Below, in pieces: positions 1 through 7,701 of a stretch of 26,296 nt of DNA (the stretch's first letter is position 1; each line of letters opens with the position of its first letter). A program made the translations under genes and the position numbers. The stretch is from an uncultured Eubacterium sp. (GTDB lineage: Bacteria; Bacillota; Clostridia; Lachnospirales; Lachnospiraceae), in contig CAJTTQ010000031.1 of NCBI GenBank assembly GCA_910579145.1, positions 1-26,296 of the forward strand. Direction: 5' to 3'. Below the pieces are notes generated by a model. The model was given only the letters and a program-made list of their open reading frames with translations, was not told where the DNA came from and searched no databases.

Positions 1-15
1 TTGTTTTAATTTCCA

Positions 16-516
16 TTAGCCATTTATCTCACTATCTACAATAACTTTTATTTCATCAACTATTTGCTGAACACTTTTATTATCTGTATTGATAACATAA
101 TCGCCTTCATATGGTTTTAAATGTAGCCAGAAAAAAGAACATTCATTTGCATCTCCACGCTTTTTATGACGTTCACGCAAAGTTTCCTCTGAACAGGTCA
201 GGGTAATACCAATAACAGAATAATCTTTTGCCGTTATATCTTTTAGTATCGCTTCACGAATTGTTTTATCCACAACAACCATCGACGAAAAAAAGACATA
301 ATCAAAACTAGAGTTTAAATATGTAGATAATGCGAATGACATTGTTTTATCACCATTTCTCAACCTCGGATCATCAACCGAAAACGGATTGACACACCAT
401 GCCCAATCGCCATCAAAATAAGCACTGTTTTCATAAGAAGTAAAAAGTTTCTGTGTCACCGTTGTTTTCCCCACACACGGAGAGCCTGCTATAATAATCA
501 ATTTTTGTTTTGACAT
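16..516 (-). CDS. P-loop kinase-like NTPase
   Basis: This is a complete 166-residue protein with an N-terminal Walker A motif (GSPCVGKTT, about residues 11-19) right after a hydrophobic beta strand, as in small nucleotide or shikimate kinase-like proteins of the AAA_33 type. An FDGD motif follows at about residue 34, where such kinases usually place substrate-binding acidic residues. An RERHKKRGD stretch near residue 115 resembles the Arg-rich lid. The ATG at 516 has a GGGAGA ribosome site about 7 bases upstream. It probably phosphorylates a small molecule or nucleotide in the cytosol, but the substrate cannot be read from sequence. It lies downstream of a broken acetyltransferase gene on the same strand, about 100 bases away. 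The DNA is clearly more AT-rich than the rest of the window, which suggests recent acquisition. A resistance-type or zeta-like kinase is possible but unsupported. Confidence 0.7.
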   Translation of the reverse strand: MSKQKLIIIAGSPCVGKTTVTQKLFTSYENSAYFDGDWAWCVNPFSVDDPRLRNGDKTMSFALSTYLNSSFDYVFFSSMVVVDKTIREAILKDITAKDYSVIGITLTCSEETLRERHKKRGDANECSFFWLHLKPYEGDYVINTDNKSVQQIVDEIKVIVDSEING

Positions 517-619
517 CTATATTTCTCCCATCAATCATTTGAAATTCTATCATTGAATTGTTTTTACAAAATACTACCAATACCTCCATCAAAATCCCGA
601 TTTGCAGCTGAAAACATCC

Positions 620-1412
620 TTATTTTTCTACAACAAAAGACTTACCTTCCGACTTATCACCATTTAGCCATTTCCACTTTTCATACAGTTCTATTTTACC
701 GTTACCTAACATCTTCGGTACACTATGGCAGACTCCGACCCGCACCTGCTTTTGTTCATTCATGTGCAGATAATAGAAATCTAATTCCCCATTCTCTGCT
801 ACCGTTCCAACCAAATGACCTTTTATGATCTCTCCACCGGAGCATATTATTATTTTGGTGGTACGCGAATACGGTATGTCCATCCACTTCACCATTCTCA
901 GTATTGCTTCGCGGAATAAAAGTTTTCCCTTCGTAACATATGCGGGTTGCGGTATGTTTCAATGATTTTACCATAACTTCATAAACAAGTATTCTCCCAT
1001 TCTCCACATTCCATCTCTCGTGCTTTGTTGTCTGATAACCTCTTTTTTCGTATAGATGGCTTGCGGGCAGGGAAGCATCCAAATAAACAGCATCGTATTT
1101 CTGACTGATTTCGTTTTCCAGACACTGCATGATATAACTTCCATAGCCTTTCCCCTGATAATCCGGCAGGACATATACCCTCGTGATATGATCATCTTTA
1201 AAACAACCCGTTCCTACAATTTTATCATCGTCTCGCAAAACACCGACATGACCATTTCTAATATCCTCGGATATATGCTCTTTACAGTGAAGCTCGCAAA
1301 AAAAATCTACAACTTCGCCCGGATAATATTGGGGATAAATGGTCCGTATCGTGTCCTGTACGATAGTAAAAATCCATCCCGCATCTTTTTCATTTGCTTT
1401 TATATATTCCAT
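620..1412 (-). pseudogene. GNAT acetyltransferase fused to a small C-terminal domain, frameshifted
   Basis: The first frame (from the ATG at 1412, SD AGAGGTG) encodes a GNAT N-acetyltransferase over about residues 1-150. It has the acetyl-CoA motif VLPDYQGKGYGSYI (about 82-94) and the typical LYEKRGY segment (about 120-126). After residue 155 a second module begins (YEGKTFIPRSNTENGEV), which I recognise from small stand-alone proteins often labelled N-acetylglutamate synthase-like. At about 836-846 this frame changes into nonsense that runs to 756. The expected continuation (SGGEIIKGHLVGTVAENGEL, then a KWKWLNGDKSEG tail) is in the neighbouring frame and ends in TAA at 620. Moving between the frames needs one base skipped, which fits a net deletion of 3n+2 bases. 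Part of the expected segment between the HQNNNM and SGGE motifs appears to be missing. The acetyltransferase domain itself is intact and may still be made. A sequencing error cannot be excluded. Confidence 0.7.
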
Positions 1413-1457
1413 AACGCTTTTTCACCTCTAACAACTACCACGTTTCACATTTAGCCC

Positions 1458-2054
1458 CTACTCTTCCTGACACAGATTCAGCTTCGACGCATCGATCACC
1501 GCGTCCCCGGCCTCCATGCTGACCGAACTGCCTTCCTCTTCCTCCTCTTCCTCTAAAATACTGTCATACTTTTTCTTATCCTCATTCTGGGCAAGCGCCT
1601 GCATGGATTTCGCGCCCAGATACATATCCTTATCAAAATCCATCAGGAACTTTTCATCTGACTGCGGCACGATGTCCCCGTGCATGAGCCTTCTCGCGAT
1701 CTCAACTGCCTTTGCCAGATCGCCAAACTCTTCACTCATACCCTCCGCCGCCTCTTTCGCCGATTCCGCCTGCTGCTGATATGATTCCCTCATCCGCTTC
1801 TCTGCGTCTTCCTTGCGCATCTGCTCAAGTTCCTCTTCGGTAAAAACAGATTCCTCCGCAGCGACTCCCGAAATTTCGAGATCCACCCCGCTGTTCCGGT
1901 ACTCGTCTAAAATAGTCCCCTGCTTCGCTGCATTGACCTGTATGCGGTCTCCTTTAACAGAAACCGACTTGCGCACGCCGCTTCCCGACGCCCCCACATG
2001 TCCTGCCAGATTATTTTGAACACTCGTACCTCCTGTACTGATCACAACTGCCAT
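1458..2054 (-). CDS. Glu-rich hypothetical protein
   Basis: This 198-residue protein belongs to no family I recognise. The ATG at 2054 is preferred over the GTG at 2063, because AGAGAGGTG sits 8 bases before the ATG but touches the GTG. The N-terminus (MAVVISTGGTSVQNN) is small and polar with no signal peptide or membrane segment. Residues of about 70-115 are highly charged, rich in Glu, Lys, Gln and Ala, and probably form a coiled coil or long helix. A run of seven Glu lies near residue 170. The overall composition is strongly acidic, so a soluble cytoplasmic protein is likely. It is transcribed in the same direction as leuA but lies beyond the leuA terminator, so it probably has its own promoter, possibly overlapping that terminator. 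The function is unknown. Codon use looks like the core genome rather than the AT-rich segment next to it. Confidence 0.65.
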   Translation of the reverse strand: MAVVISTGGTSVQNNLAGHVGASGSGVRKSVSVKGDRIQVNAAKQGTILDEYRNSGVDLEISGVAAEESVFTEEELEQMRKEDAEKRMRESYQQQAESAKEAAEGMSEEFGDLAKAVEIARRLMHGDIVPQSDEKFLMDFDKDMYLGAKSMQALAQNEDKKKYDSILEEEEEEEGSSVSMEAGDAVIDASKLNLCQEE

Positions 2055-2114
2055 CCCTGACACCTCTCTTTCTCACAGGCAGACAAACCCTCTGCCAGCT
2101 AGCAAAACAACACA

Positions 2115-2168
2115 GATAACATAATAGGCAGACGGCGCTCCATGCCGCAAGGCACAGCCATCTGCCTA
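2115..2168 (-). terminator. Terminator of the cdaA-leuA operon
   Basis: A 12-base arm (2125-2136) pairs with 2157-2168, with only one G-U wobble when read as minus-strand RNA. Inside it lies a second hairpin, TGCC-GCAA-GGCA (2143-2154). The stem is followed on the minus strand by TTATGTTAT and further T-rich sequence. It starts about 37 bases after the leuA stop. The same bases offer a weak promoter for the next gene: TTGCGG, an 18-base spacer, then TATTAT. Confidence 0.75.
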
Positions 2169-2205
2169 CACTTATTATATCGACACAGATACTCCTGTGA
2201 TAAAC

Positions 2206-3900
2206 CTACTCACCCGCAATTCCCTCATCTGCCAGAAAACGATTGATCGCACTGAACAGCGCGCGGACCGACGCCCTCGTGATATGGGAACTGATGCCCA
2301 CGCCATGTGTGACGATGCCTTTTTCTTCATCCATCAGATGGATATAGGCGGCAGCCTGCGCGTTTGATCCCTGCTGCAGAGCATGCTGCGAATAATCCAG
2401 CACCTTGATGTGCATCGGGATCTCCTCCTGAAGCGCGCGCAGAGCCGCATTGATCGGCCCGTTACCATAAGCTTCTACCTTCTTTTCCTCGCCGTGATAC
2501 GTATACGTAAGATCTATCTTCGTGTCAAATGGATCCTTCTCTCCATCATTTCCCAAATCTTCCACCTTGATCTTACGGAAATGATAAGGTTCTTTGCGGT
2601 CGATATAATTCGCCTTAAACTCCTTCATGATCTGTTCCGGCGCCACTTCTCCCTGACGCTCGGAAATGACCTGGATCACATCCGCAAATTCTTTGTGCAT
2701 ACTCTTCGGAAGCTTAAATCCGAAATACGTATCCATGACAAATGCCACGCCGCCCTTGCCGGACTGGCTGTTGATGCGGACGATCGGCTCGTATTCCCTG
2801 CCGAGGTCGCTCGGATCGATCGGCAGATATGGCACGGCCCATTTCTCCTGGTTCCTCTCATGCAGCGCCTGGACGCCCTTGTTGATCGCGTCCTGATGGG
2901 ATCCGGAAAAAGCGGTAAAGACAAGTTTACCTGCGTAAGGGTGGCGCATATCCATATCCATTTTATTACACCGTTCATACACATCGATGATCTCGTTCAC
3001 ATTCTCGATCTCCAGCTCCGGGTTGATCCCCTGTGAAAACATGTTATAGGCAATGTTCAGCACATCCACATTTCCCGTGCGCTCGCCGTTACCAAATAAC
3101 GTTCCCTCCACGCGCTCCGCCCCAGCCAAAAGCGCCAGTTCGGCCGACGCCACGGCCGTCCCGCGGTCGTTGTGCGGATGGATGCTTAAGATCACGCGCT
3201 CACGGTCGGTAAAATGCGTGGACATCCACTCGATCTGGTCCGCAAACACATTTGGCGTATTTGTCTCCACAGTGGAGGGAAGGTTGATGATCACCTTCTT
3301 ATCGCGGCTGGCGCCCCACTCATCCAGGACAGCCTCGCACACCTCCAGCGCGTACGGAAGCTCCGTACCGGTAAAACTCTCCGGCGAATACTCGAGGATC
3401 ACTTCCCCGTCATAATCTTTCATATATTTTTTTACCATTTTCGTGCCGTCCACCGCAATCTGCTTGATCTCCTCTTTTGACATATGGAACACGACATCAC
3501 GCTGCAGCGTAGACGTCGAATTGTAAATATGGACGATGGCGCGCTTGATCCCGCGAAGAGATTCAATCGTTTTCTCGATCAGATGGTCGCGGCACTGGGA
3601 CAAAACCTGTACCGTTACGTCATCCGGTATGAGTTTCCGGTCTACGAGCTGGCGCAGGAAATCATACTCGATCTGGGACGCGCTCGGAAATCCGACCTCG
3701 ATCTCCTTAAAGCCCAGTTTGACGAGCAGGTTAAAAAATTCAATCTTCTCCTCAACGACCATCGGCTCGATCAGAGCCTGATTCCCATCCCGTAAATCCA
3801 CGCTGCACCAAACCGGCGCTTTTTCTATCTCCCTGTTTGGCCATGTCCGCTCCGGAAAATCCACAACAGGTACCCGATCATATCTTTTATAATTTAACAT
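2206..3900 (-). CDS. leuA: 2-isopropylmalate synthase
   Basis: LeuA condenses acetyl-CoA with 2-oxoisovalerate, the first committed step of leucine synthesis, in the cytosol. The 564-residue length matches the long form of the family (LeuA2, the Corynebacterium/Mycobacterium type). The catalytic TIM barrel shows the HMGL-type signature VDLRDGNQAL (residues 34-43), the metal-binding HPHND (241-245) and GNGERTGN (270-277). The C-terminal third (about 430 onward) fits the allosteric LeuA dimer domain that binds leucine. The ATG at 3900 has a GAGG ribosome site. It lies 45 bases after cdaR on the same strand, with no promoter, T-box or leader peptide visible in the gap, so it is probably co-transcribed with the c-di-AMP genes. 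No other leu or ilv gene is in the window. A strong terminator follows. Confidence 0.95.
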   Translation of the reverse strand: MLNYKRYDRVPVVDFPERTWPNREIEKAPVWCSVDLRDGNQALIEPMVVEEKIEFFNLLVKLGFKEIEVGFPSASQIEYDFLRQLVDRKLIPDDVTVQVLSQCRDHLIEKTIESLRGIKRAIVHIYNSTSTLQRDVVFHMSKEEIKQIAVDGTKMVKKYMKDYDGEVILEYSPESFTGTELPYALEVCEAVLDEWGASRDKKVIINLPSTVETNTPNVFADQIEWMSTHFTDRERVILSIHPHNDRGTAVASAELALLAGAERVEGTLFGNGERTGNVDVLNIAYNMFSQGINPELEIENVNEIIDVYERCNKMDMDMRHPYAGKLVFTAFSGSHQDAINKGVQALHERNQEKWAVPYLPIDPSDLGREYEPIVRINSQSGKGGVAFVMDTYFGFKLPKSMHKEFADVIQVISERQGEVAPEQIMKEFKANYIDRKEPYHFRKIKVEDLGNDGEKDPFDTKIDLTYTYHGEEKKVEAYGNGPINAALRALQEEIPMHIKVLDYSQHALQQGSNAQAAAYIHLMDEEKGIVTHGVGISSHITRASVRALFSAINRFLADEGIAGE

Positions 3901-3945
3901 TTTCTCTCAACCTCATTTCCTAATTTCCAAATTTATTTGCATCGT

Positions 3946-5241
3946 CTAAGAAGCAGTCGGCGGAACAATCGTCTCCGGTGTTTGTGTCTGTTCATTCGGT
4001 TTCGGCTGTACATCCCCCGACTGCGTAAGTAGGACGTCCACCCTCACTTTGGATTTCAGCCGCAGATTTCCCGGCAGATCAAACATGATCTCTACCGTAT
4101 GGAAACCGGCGCCGAGATTTTTCACATCAATGTAGGCGCCAAGACTCGTAAGCGTTACCCGCTGCAGATCCTCTTCCCCTCCGGTAATCGTTATATTGTG
4201 ACGCGCATTTTCGTCAATATAGCTAAAATTCAGATTGGCCGGAAGATTTTTTACACTGATATCGGAATTTACAAATGAAAATGTCCTCTTTCCGTTCTTT
4301 TCAATGACACAGCGTATCGACACCGCGCTGAAATCATCCACCAATTCACAGCCGGATCCGTCCACGTACTGCGCCAGATCGATCTCCTGCTCCACATTGC
4401 TCCTCGCCCCCTCGATATTTAACGGGACCGTGATGGATTTTACGTTCTCGAGTTCCTGTCTCGTGCCAGATATCATGACGACATCCGGTTTGAAATCTGT
4501 CTGTATCAGCGTAAATCCATCGGCTGGATTTCCCTGCACGTCTACGTGGACCGGGATCGTCTTCGTCGGAAGCACCTGAACTTCCACATGGACCATATCT
4601 TTGCTGAATGTCACATTCGTACTGTCGATCACATCTCCGTCGCTGTCATATAGGATCGGGGTCACATCCGTCTCAAAGTCACTGCTCTCCCCGTTTAAGG
4701 TAAGAATGACTCCGATGCTCGCAACCCGCTTGATCTTTGACCTTCCCCCCGACACCTCGATCATGTTTGGCTGTGCCGTCATTTCCCCGAGAACATACGC
4801 ATCCGCCAGTACACCCTCTGAATTGATGTGTACCTTAAACTGCTGGCTGCTCTTTTCTTCCAGGGAAATCCGCAATACTTCATTATTCCAGTCAAGTTCA
4901 ACCGGTTCCTTCGTCGATTTATTCAATTTCACCTGGATGCCGGCCGTATTCACAGTAGAAAGTTTACTCAGATCAGCACTCGCCGAAAAATCGGATTCAT
5001 CGATCCCCTCGATAAAACTCCGTTTTCCTTTAACCGTAACATCCACCTTATCACCGGACTCCACCTCAAATACCTGATTGGCCGACGTGATCACATTTTC
5101 ATTCAGGATTTCCACTGGAATATCGGTAAAATGCCTCGTCGTCGTCGGATCGATAATATTGATAATGACGAGCCATACAAAAAAGGCAACGACGACAGAT
5201 AAAATTTTTAAGACAAAATTTTTCATGATTCTTTTCTTCAT
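3946..5241 (-). CDS. cdaR: YbbR-domain protein, CdaA regulator
   Basis: CdaR is the membrane-anchored partner that modulates the diadenylate cyclase CdaA in Firmicutes. The start is set at the ATG at 5241, because it overlaps the cdaA stop as ATGA and has GGGGAG upstream; a longer frame from 5265 is less likely. The resulting 431-residue protein has a basic N-terminus, one membrane segment (ILSVVVAFFVWLVIINII), then an extracytoplasmic region. That region contains several YbbR repeats, recognisable by their recurring 'P(V)xV...G...GF...P..V.(V)xG' pattern (for example VHVDVQGNPADGF and VMISGTRQEL). A Pro/Thr/Gln-rich tail closes the protein. It is translationally coupled to cdaA. In many Firmicutes glmM follows, but here leuA does. 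Confidence 0.9.
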   Translation of the reverse strand: MKKRIMKNFVLKILSVVVAFFVWLVIINIIDPTTTRHFTDIPVEILNENVITSANQVFEVESGDKVDVTVKGKRSFIEGIDESDFSASADLSKLSTVNTAGIQVKLNKSTKEPVELDWNNEVLRISLEEKSSQQFKVHINSEGVLADAYVLGEMTAQPNMIEVSGGRSKIKRVASIGVILTLNGESSDFETDVTPILYDSDGDVIDSTNVTFSKDMVHVEVQVLPTKTIPVHVDVQGNPADGFTLIQTDFKPDVVMISGTRQELENVKSITVPLNIEGARSNVEQEIDLAQYVDGSGCELVDDFSAVSIRCVIEKNGKRTFSFVNSDISVKNLPANLNFSYIDENARHNITITGGEEDLQRVTLTSLGAYIDVKNLGAGFHTVEIMFDLPGNLRLKSKVRVDVLLTQSGDVQPKPNEQTQTPETIVPPTAS

Positions 5242-6098
5242 GCTCGCCTTCTCCCCTTCCACCATCTCATTCGGGCACCGTCAGACGCTTTTCTCGATAT
5301 TTTCTTTAACAATTTCTCCAAAGATTCCGCATCTACATTCCGTTTTAGTTTCCCCTCTCTTGCCACCGAAACCATGCCGGTCTCCTCGGACACGATGATC
5401 GTCAGTGAATCCGACACCTCACTCACCCCGAGGCCGGCGCGGTGCCTTGTGCCAAGTTCCTTGCTCAGCGCGAGATTATCCGACAGCGGCAGATAGCACG
5501 TCGCGGACACGACCCGGTTATCACGTAAAATAACAGCCCCGTCATGCAGCGGCGTATTGTGCTCAAATATATTGATCAGAAGCTGGCTGCTGATCTCAGC
5601 GTCGATCGGGATTCCCGTCCTCTCAAACTCACGGCACTGGATGTCCCGCTCCACCACGATCAGCGCTCCCGTCTTCACTTTCGCCATCTCATATACCGCT
5701 TTTATCACGGCATGGATACACCGGTCAGAATACCTCTCATATTTTGCCTTGCTGTCATCAAATGGCGTAATAGACGTAAACGACTTCCTTCCTAACTGCT
5801 CCAAGGCGTTTCGGAACTCCGGCTGGAATACGACCACGATCGCCGTAATTCCGATCACCATGACGTTCTGAAAGATCCAAAGCAGCACATTCATATCGAG
5901 GATTGCCGCTACAAGCCAAATAAAACACAACACGATAATTCCCTTCATCAGCACCCAGGCACGCGTATCCTTTACCCAGATCACGATGTGGTACACCGCG
6001 AACGCAATCACCAGTATTTCTATAATATCTATTATATTTATGCTCGGCATGGAAAGCCATGCCACGTAATCCCTGAAAAATGTCCGTATTGTTTCCAT
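5238..6098 (-). CDS. cdaA: Diadenylate cyclase
   Basis: CdaA makes cyclic di-AMP from two ATP at the membrane. C-di-AMP controls potassium and osmolyte balance and cell-wall homeostasis in Firmicutes. The protein of 286 residues has N-terminal membrane helices (three expected; hydrophobic stretches at about 25-45, 52-70 and 75-92) and a DAC domain. The catalytic DGA motif is at 186-188 and RHR at 218-220. The ATG at 6098 is chosen over an in-frame TTG at 6107, because AGGAG lies nine bases before the ATG but directly abuts the TTG. The gene begins 25 bases after the upstream membrane protein and overlaps cdaR by ATGA, so it sits inside one operon. Confidence 0.95.
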   Translation of the reverse strand: METIRTFFRDYVAWLSMPSINIIDIIEILVIAFAVYHIVIWVKDTRAWVLMKGIIVLCFIWLVAAILDMNVLLWIFQNVMVIGITAIVVVFQPEFRNALEQLGRKSFTSITPFDDSKAKYERYSDRCIHAVIKAVYEMAKVKTGALIVVERDIQCREFERTGIPIDAEISSQLLINIFEHNTPLHDGAVILRDNRVVSATCYLPLSDNLALSKELGTRHRAGLGVSEVSDSLTIIVSEETGMVSVAREGKLKRNVDAESLEKLLKKISRKASDGARMRWWKGRRRA

Positions 6099-6123
6099 AC
6101 TGCTCAACTCCTGTCCGGTGATG

Positions 6124-7137
6124 TCACTTGCTATCGGGATTCATATCTTCTTCCAGCACTTTTTCAATTTCCTCTTTCAGATCGATCTTTTCTTCCGTCC
6201 GATCCTCTTCAATCCTCGTAACCGTCTTGTCCACGACGGCGACCTTCAGCTTGGGAACCGCCTTTACATAATAATAATATTCATCGTCCTGAAACTGCAT
6301 TTTCCGCACTCCCGTATAATCCAGGCTCATGCGGAAAAATTGGATGGCATACGCGATCACAGCCGTGATGGCAAGGCCAATGAACAATTCCGTCATATCC
6401 GCCGGGATCGACCACAAAACATCACCCGCAATGACTCCTGCCATACAAGTCACGAGCCCCACAAATATACCTACATGCGACGCGTAATTAAATCTTCCCT
6501 TCCTGATCGCGTATACGATCAGGTAAACGAGAGCGAACGTCACCATGAAAATGATCATCTCGCGGTTCCTCACCACATAATCCACCATGTATTGGAACGA
6601 TTCCATCGTATTTCCCGTATCTACGGCATTTTGGGAAAGAATCTCGTATTCCCGTATCCCCTTGAGTACATACTGGACGAGCACGCCGACGACGCACGCC
6701 GGAATCATAGCTGGCGAAAGAAAGAGTGCCGCCACGATCGGAACCACATAGGAGAGATTCCAGATACCGAGAACCGGGATCAAAAGGACGAGATAACTCT
6801 GTTTTTTCGCATACCGCCCAAACAACAGAAAATAAATGGCAATCAGGGCAAAAAAACCAAATGCCGCCACGGCGGAAACGGCCGCGATCTGATAGGTCAC
6901 AAACAGCATCACCAGGCTCATAATAGCCAGATCCGGGATAAATCCGCAGATCAAGGCGATCATGATAACAAATGGGACCTCGTACTCGTCCCATTCCGGA
7001 TGAAACGGCAGGCAGTAAAATACCGCGGCGAACAATCCGGCTGAAATCAATATTTTAAGGATGGAGCGGATGATTTTATAATGTTTTTCATACAAATCCT
7101 TCAATCTCGTCTTAAAAACGAGTAACGCCATTACCAT
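6124..7137 (-). CDS. Polytopic membrane protein in the cdaA operon
   Basis: This 337-residue protein is strongly hydrophobic, with roughly eight to ten membrane helices. It starts with a short basic cytoplasmic segment (KTRLKDLYEKHYK) and ends with an acidic tail of about 60 residues (EEDRTEEKIDLKEEIEKVLEED). Just before this tail is a YYYY run followed by a VKAVPKLKVAVVDK segment. I see no ATPase partner, transporter signature or catalytic motif. It overlaps the upstream small membrane protein gene at its start (alternative ATG at 7131, giving a TAATG junction) and ends 25 bases before cdaA. This layout suggests a partner in c-di-AMP production or in the membrane process it controls. That is inference from position only. 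Similar proteins have been loosely labelled as transporter permeases, which the sequence does not support. Confidence 0.75.
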   Translation of the reverse strand: MVMALLVFKTRLKDLYEKHYKIIRSILKILISAGLFAAVFYCLPFHPEWDEYEVPFVIMIALICGFIPDLAIMSLVMLFVTYQIAAVSAVAAFGFFALIAIYFLLFGRYAKKQSYLVLLIPVLGIWNLSYVVPIVAALFLSPAMIPACVVGVLVQYVLKGIREYEILSQNAVDTGNTMESFQYMVDYVVRNREMIIFMVTFALVYLIVYAIRKGRFNYASHVGIFVGLVTCMAGVIAGDVLWSIPADMTELFIGLAITAVIAYAIQFFRMSLDYTGVRKMQFQDDEYYYYVKAVPKLKVAVVDKTVTRIEEDRTEEKIDLKEEIEKVLEEDMNPDSK

Positions 7138-7553
7138 AAAGCACTTTCCTCCCTGACGCCCTCTTCCTCTTCCTCATAATATGCCAGAAGATCCTGCAGC
7201 GTCGAATAATACTCCTTCACACGGTTTTTGGAAACCTCATACCGGATCGATGATACACTGACCGTAACAAAGGAAAACAGACTGAGAAGCAAAATGTAAA
7301 GAACGAGTACATATTTTGCCATGCCCGCGTAGTCCAGTTCCAGCGCGTTCGTTATAATAAATTCCATATAATACATACCGATCAGCACGATGACGAGAAA
7401 TACCGCTCCGGTCACACAGACAAGTGTCTTTAAGATCTGATACCGGATATAGTCCAGTTTAAAATATTTCGTGCGTTCCTAATCAATCTTTCCCTGATTT
7501 TGTTCATAATCCGCCAGGCGTATCATAAGCTTGATCTTCTTTTCACTCAGCAT
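7131..7553 (-). pseudogene. Small two-helix membrane protein with in-frame TAG
   Basis: Reading from the ATG at 7553 (SD GGAG, about 5 bases away) gives MLSEKKIKLM and on to codon 24. Codon 25 is TAG at 7479-7481. The same frame then continues without a break for another 115 codons to TAA at 7131, for about 140 residues in all. The part after TAG starts ERTKYFKLDY and holds two membrane helices (VFLVIVLIGMYYMEFI and YVLVLYILLLSLFSFVTV). A coiled, acidic tail with five Glu ends it. The in-frame GTG at 7415 has no convincing ribosome site and would cut into the first helix. The upstream and downstream parts therefore look like one gene with a nonsense codon. Its stop overlaps the start of the next membrane gene, so it is the first gene of the cdaA operon. 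It could be a fresh nonsense mutation, a sequence error or a readthrough site. Confidence 0.7.
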
Positions 7554-7671
7554 ACAAACTCCAATTCTGTTACATCCGTTTTGATATACTATTTTTCCCC
7601 GCCCAGATTATTCTAACCTATTTTAACACAAATAGAATAAGAAGAAAAGGGGAAAAATAAACATATCACAG

Positions 7672-7692
7672 AAAAAAACGGTCTTTCAAACC
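7672..7692 (-). terminator. Terminator after RNase G gene
   Basis: Minus-strand RNA reads GGTTT-GAA-AGACC (7680-7692), a short five-pair stem, followed by one G-side base and seven T (7672-7678). It lies just past the RNase G stop. The stem is short but the T-run is good, so the operon probably ends here. The 120 bases beyond it are AT-rich and must hold the promoter of the next operon, but no clean -35/-10 pair stands out. Confidence 0.6.
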
Positions 7693-7701
7693 ATGTCAGA
7701 A

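Noticed and set aside
2383..3036. A 217-codon plus-strand open frame inside leuA.
   Set aside because: It is antisense to the conserved LeuA regulatory domain and shows only an unusual, His/Ile-rich composition.
3901..3945. A T-box or leucine leader peptide before leuA.
   Set aside because: The gap is only 45 bases, with no T-box consensus, Leu-codon run or attenuator hairpin.
6118..7044. A 308-codon open frame on the plus strand opposite the polytopic membrane protein.
   Set aside because: Its translation is rich in His, Arg, Asp and Asn with no family pattern, and the minus-strand gene is a clear membrane protein with overlaps to its neighbours.
7479..7481. Pyrrolysine or other amber recoding as the sole explanation for the TAG.
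   Set aside because: No recoding machinery is in the window, and other genes here do not show internal TAG codons, so mutation or error is simpler.
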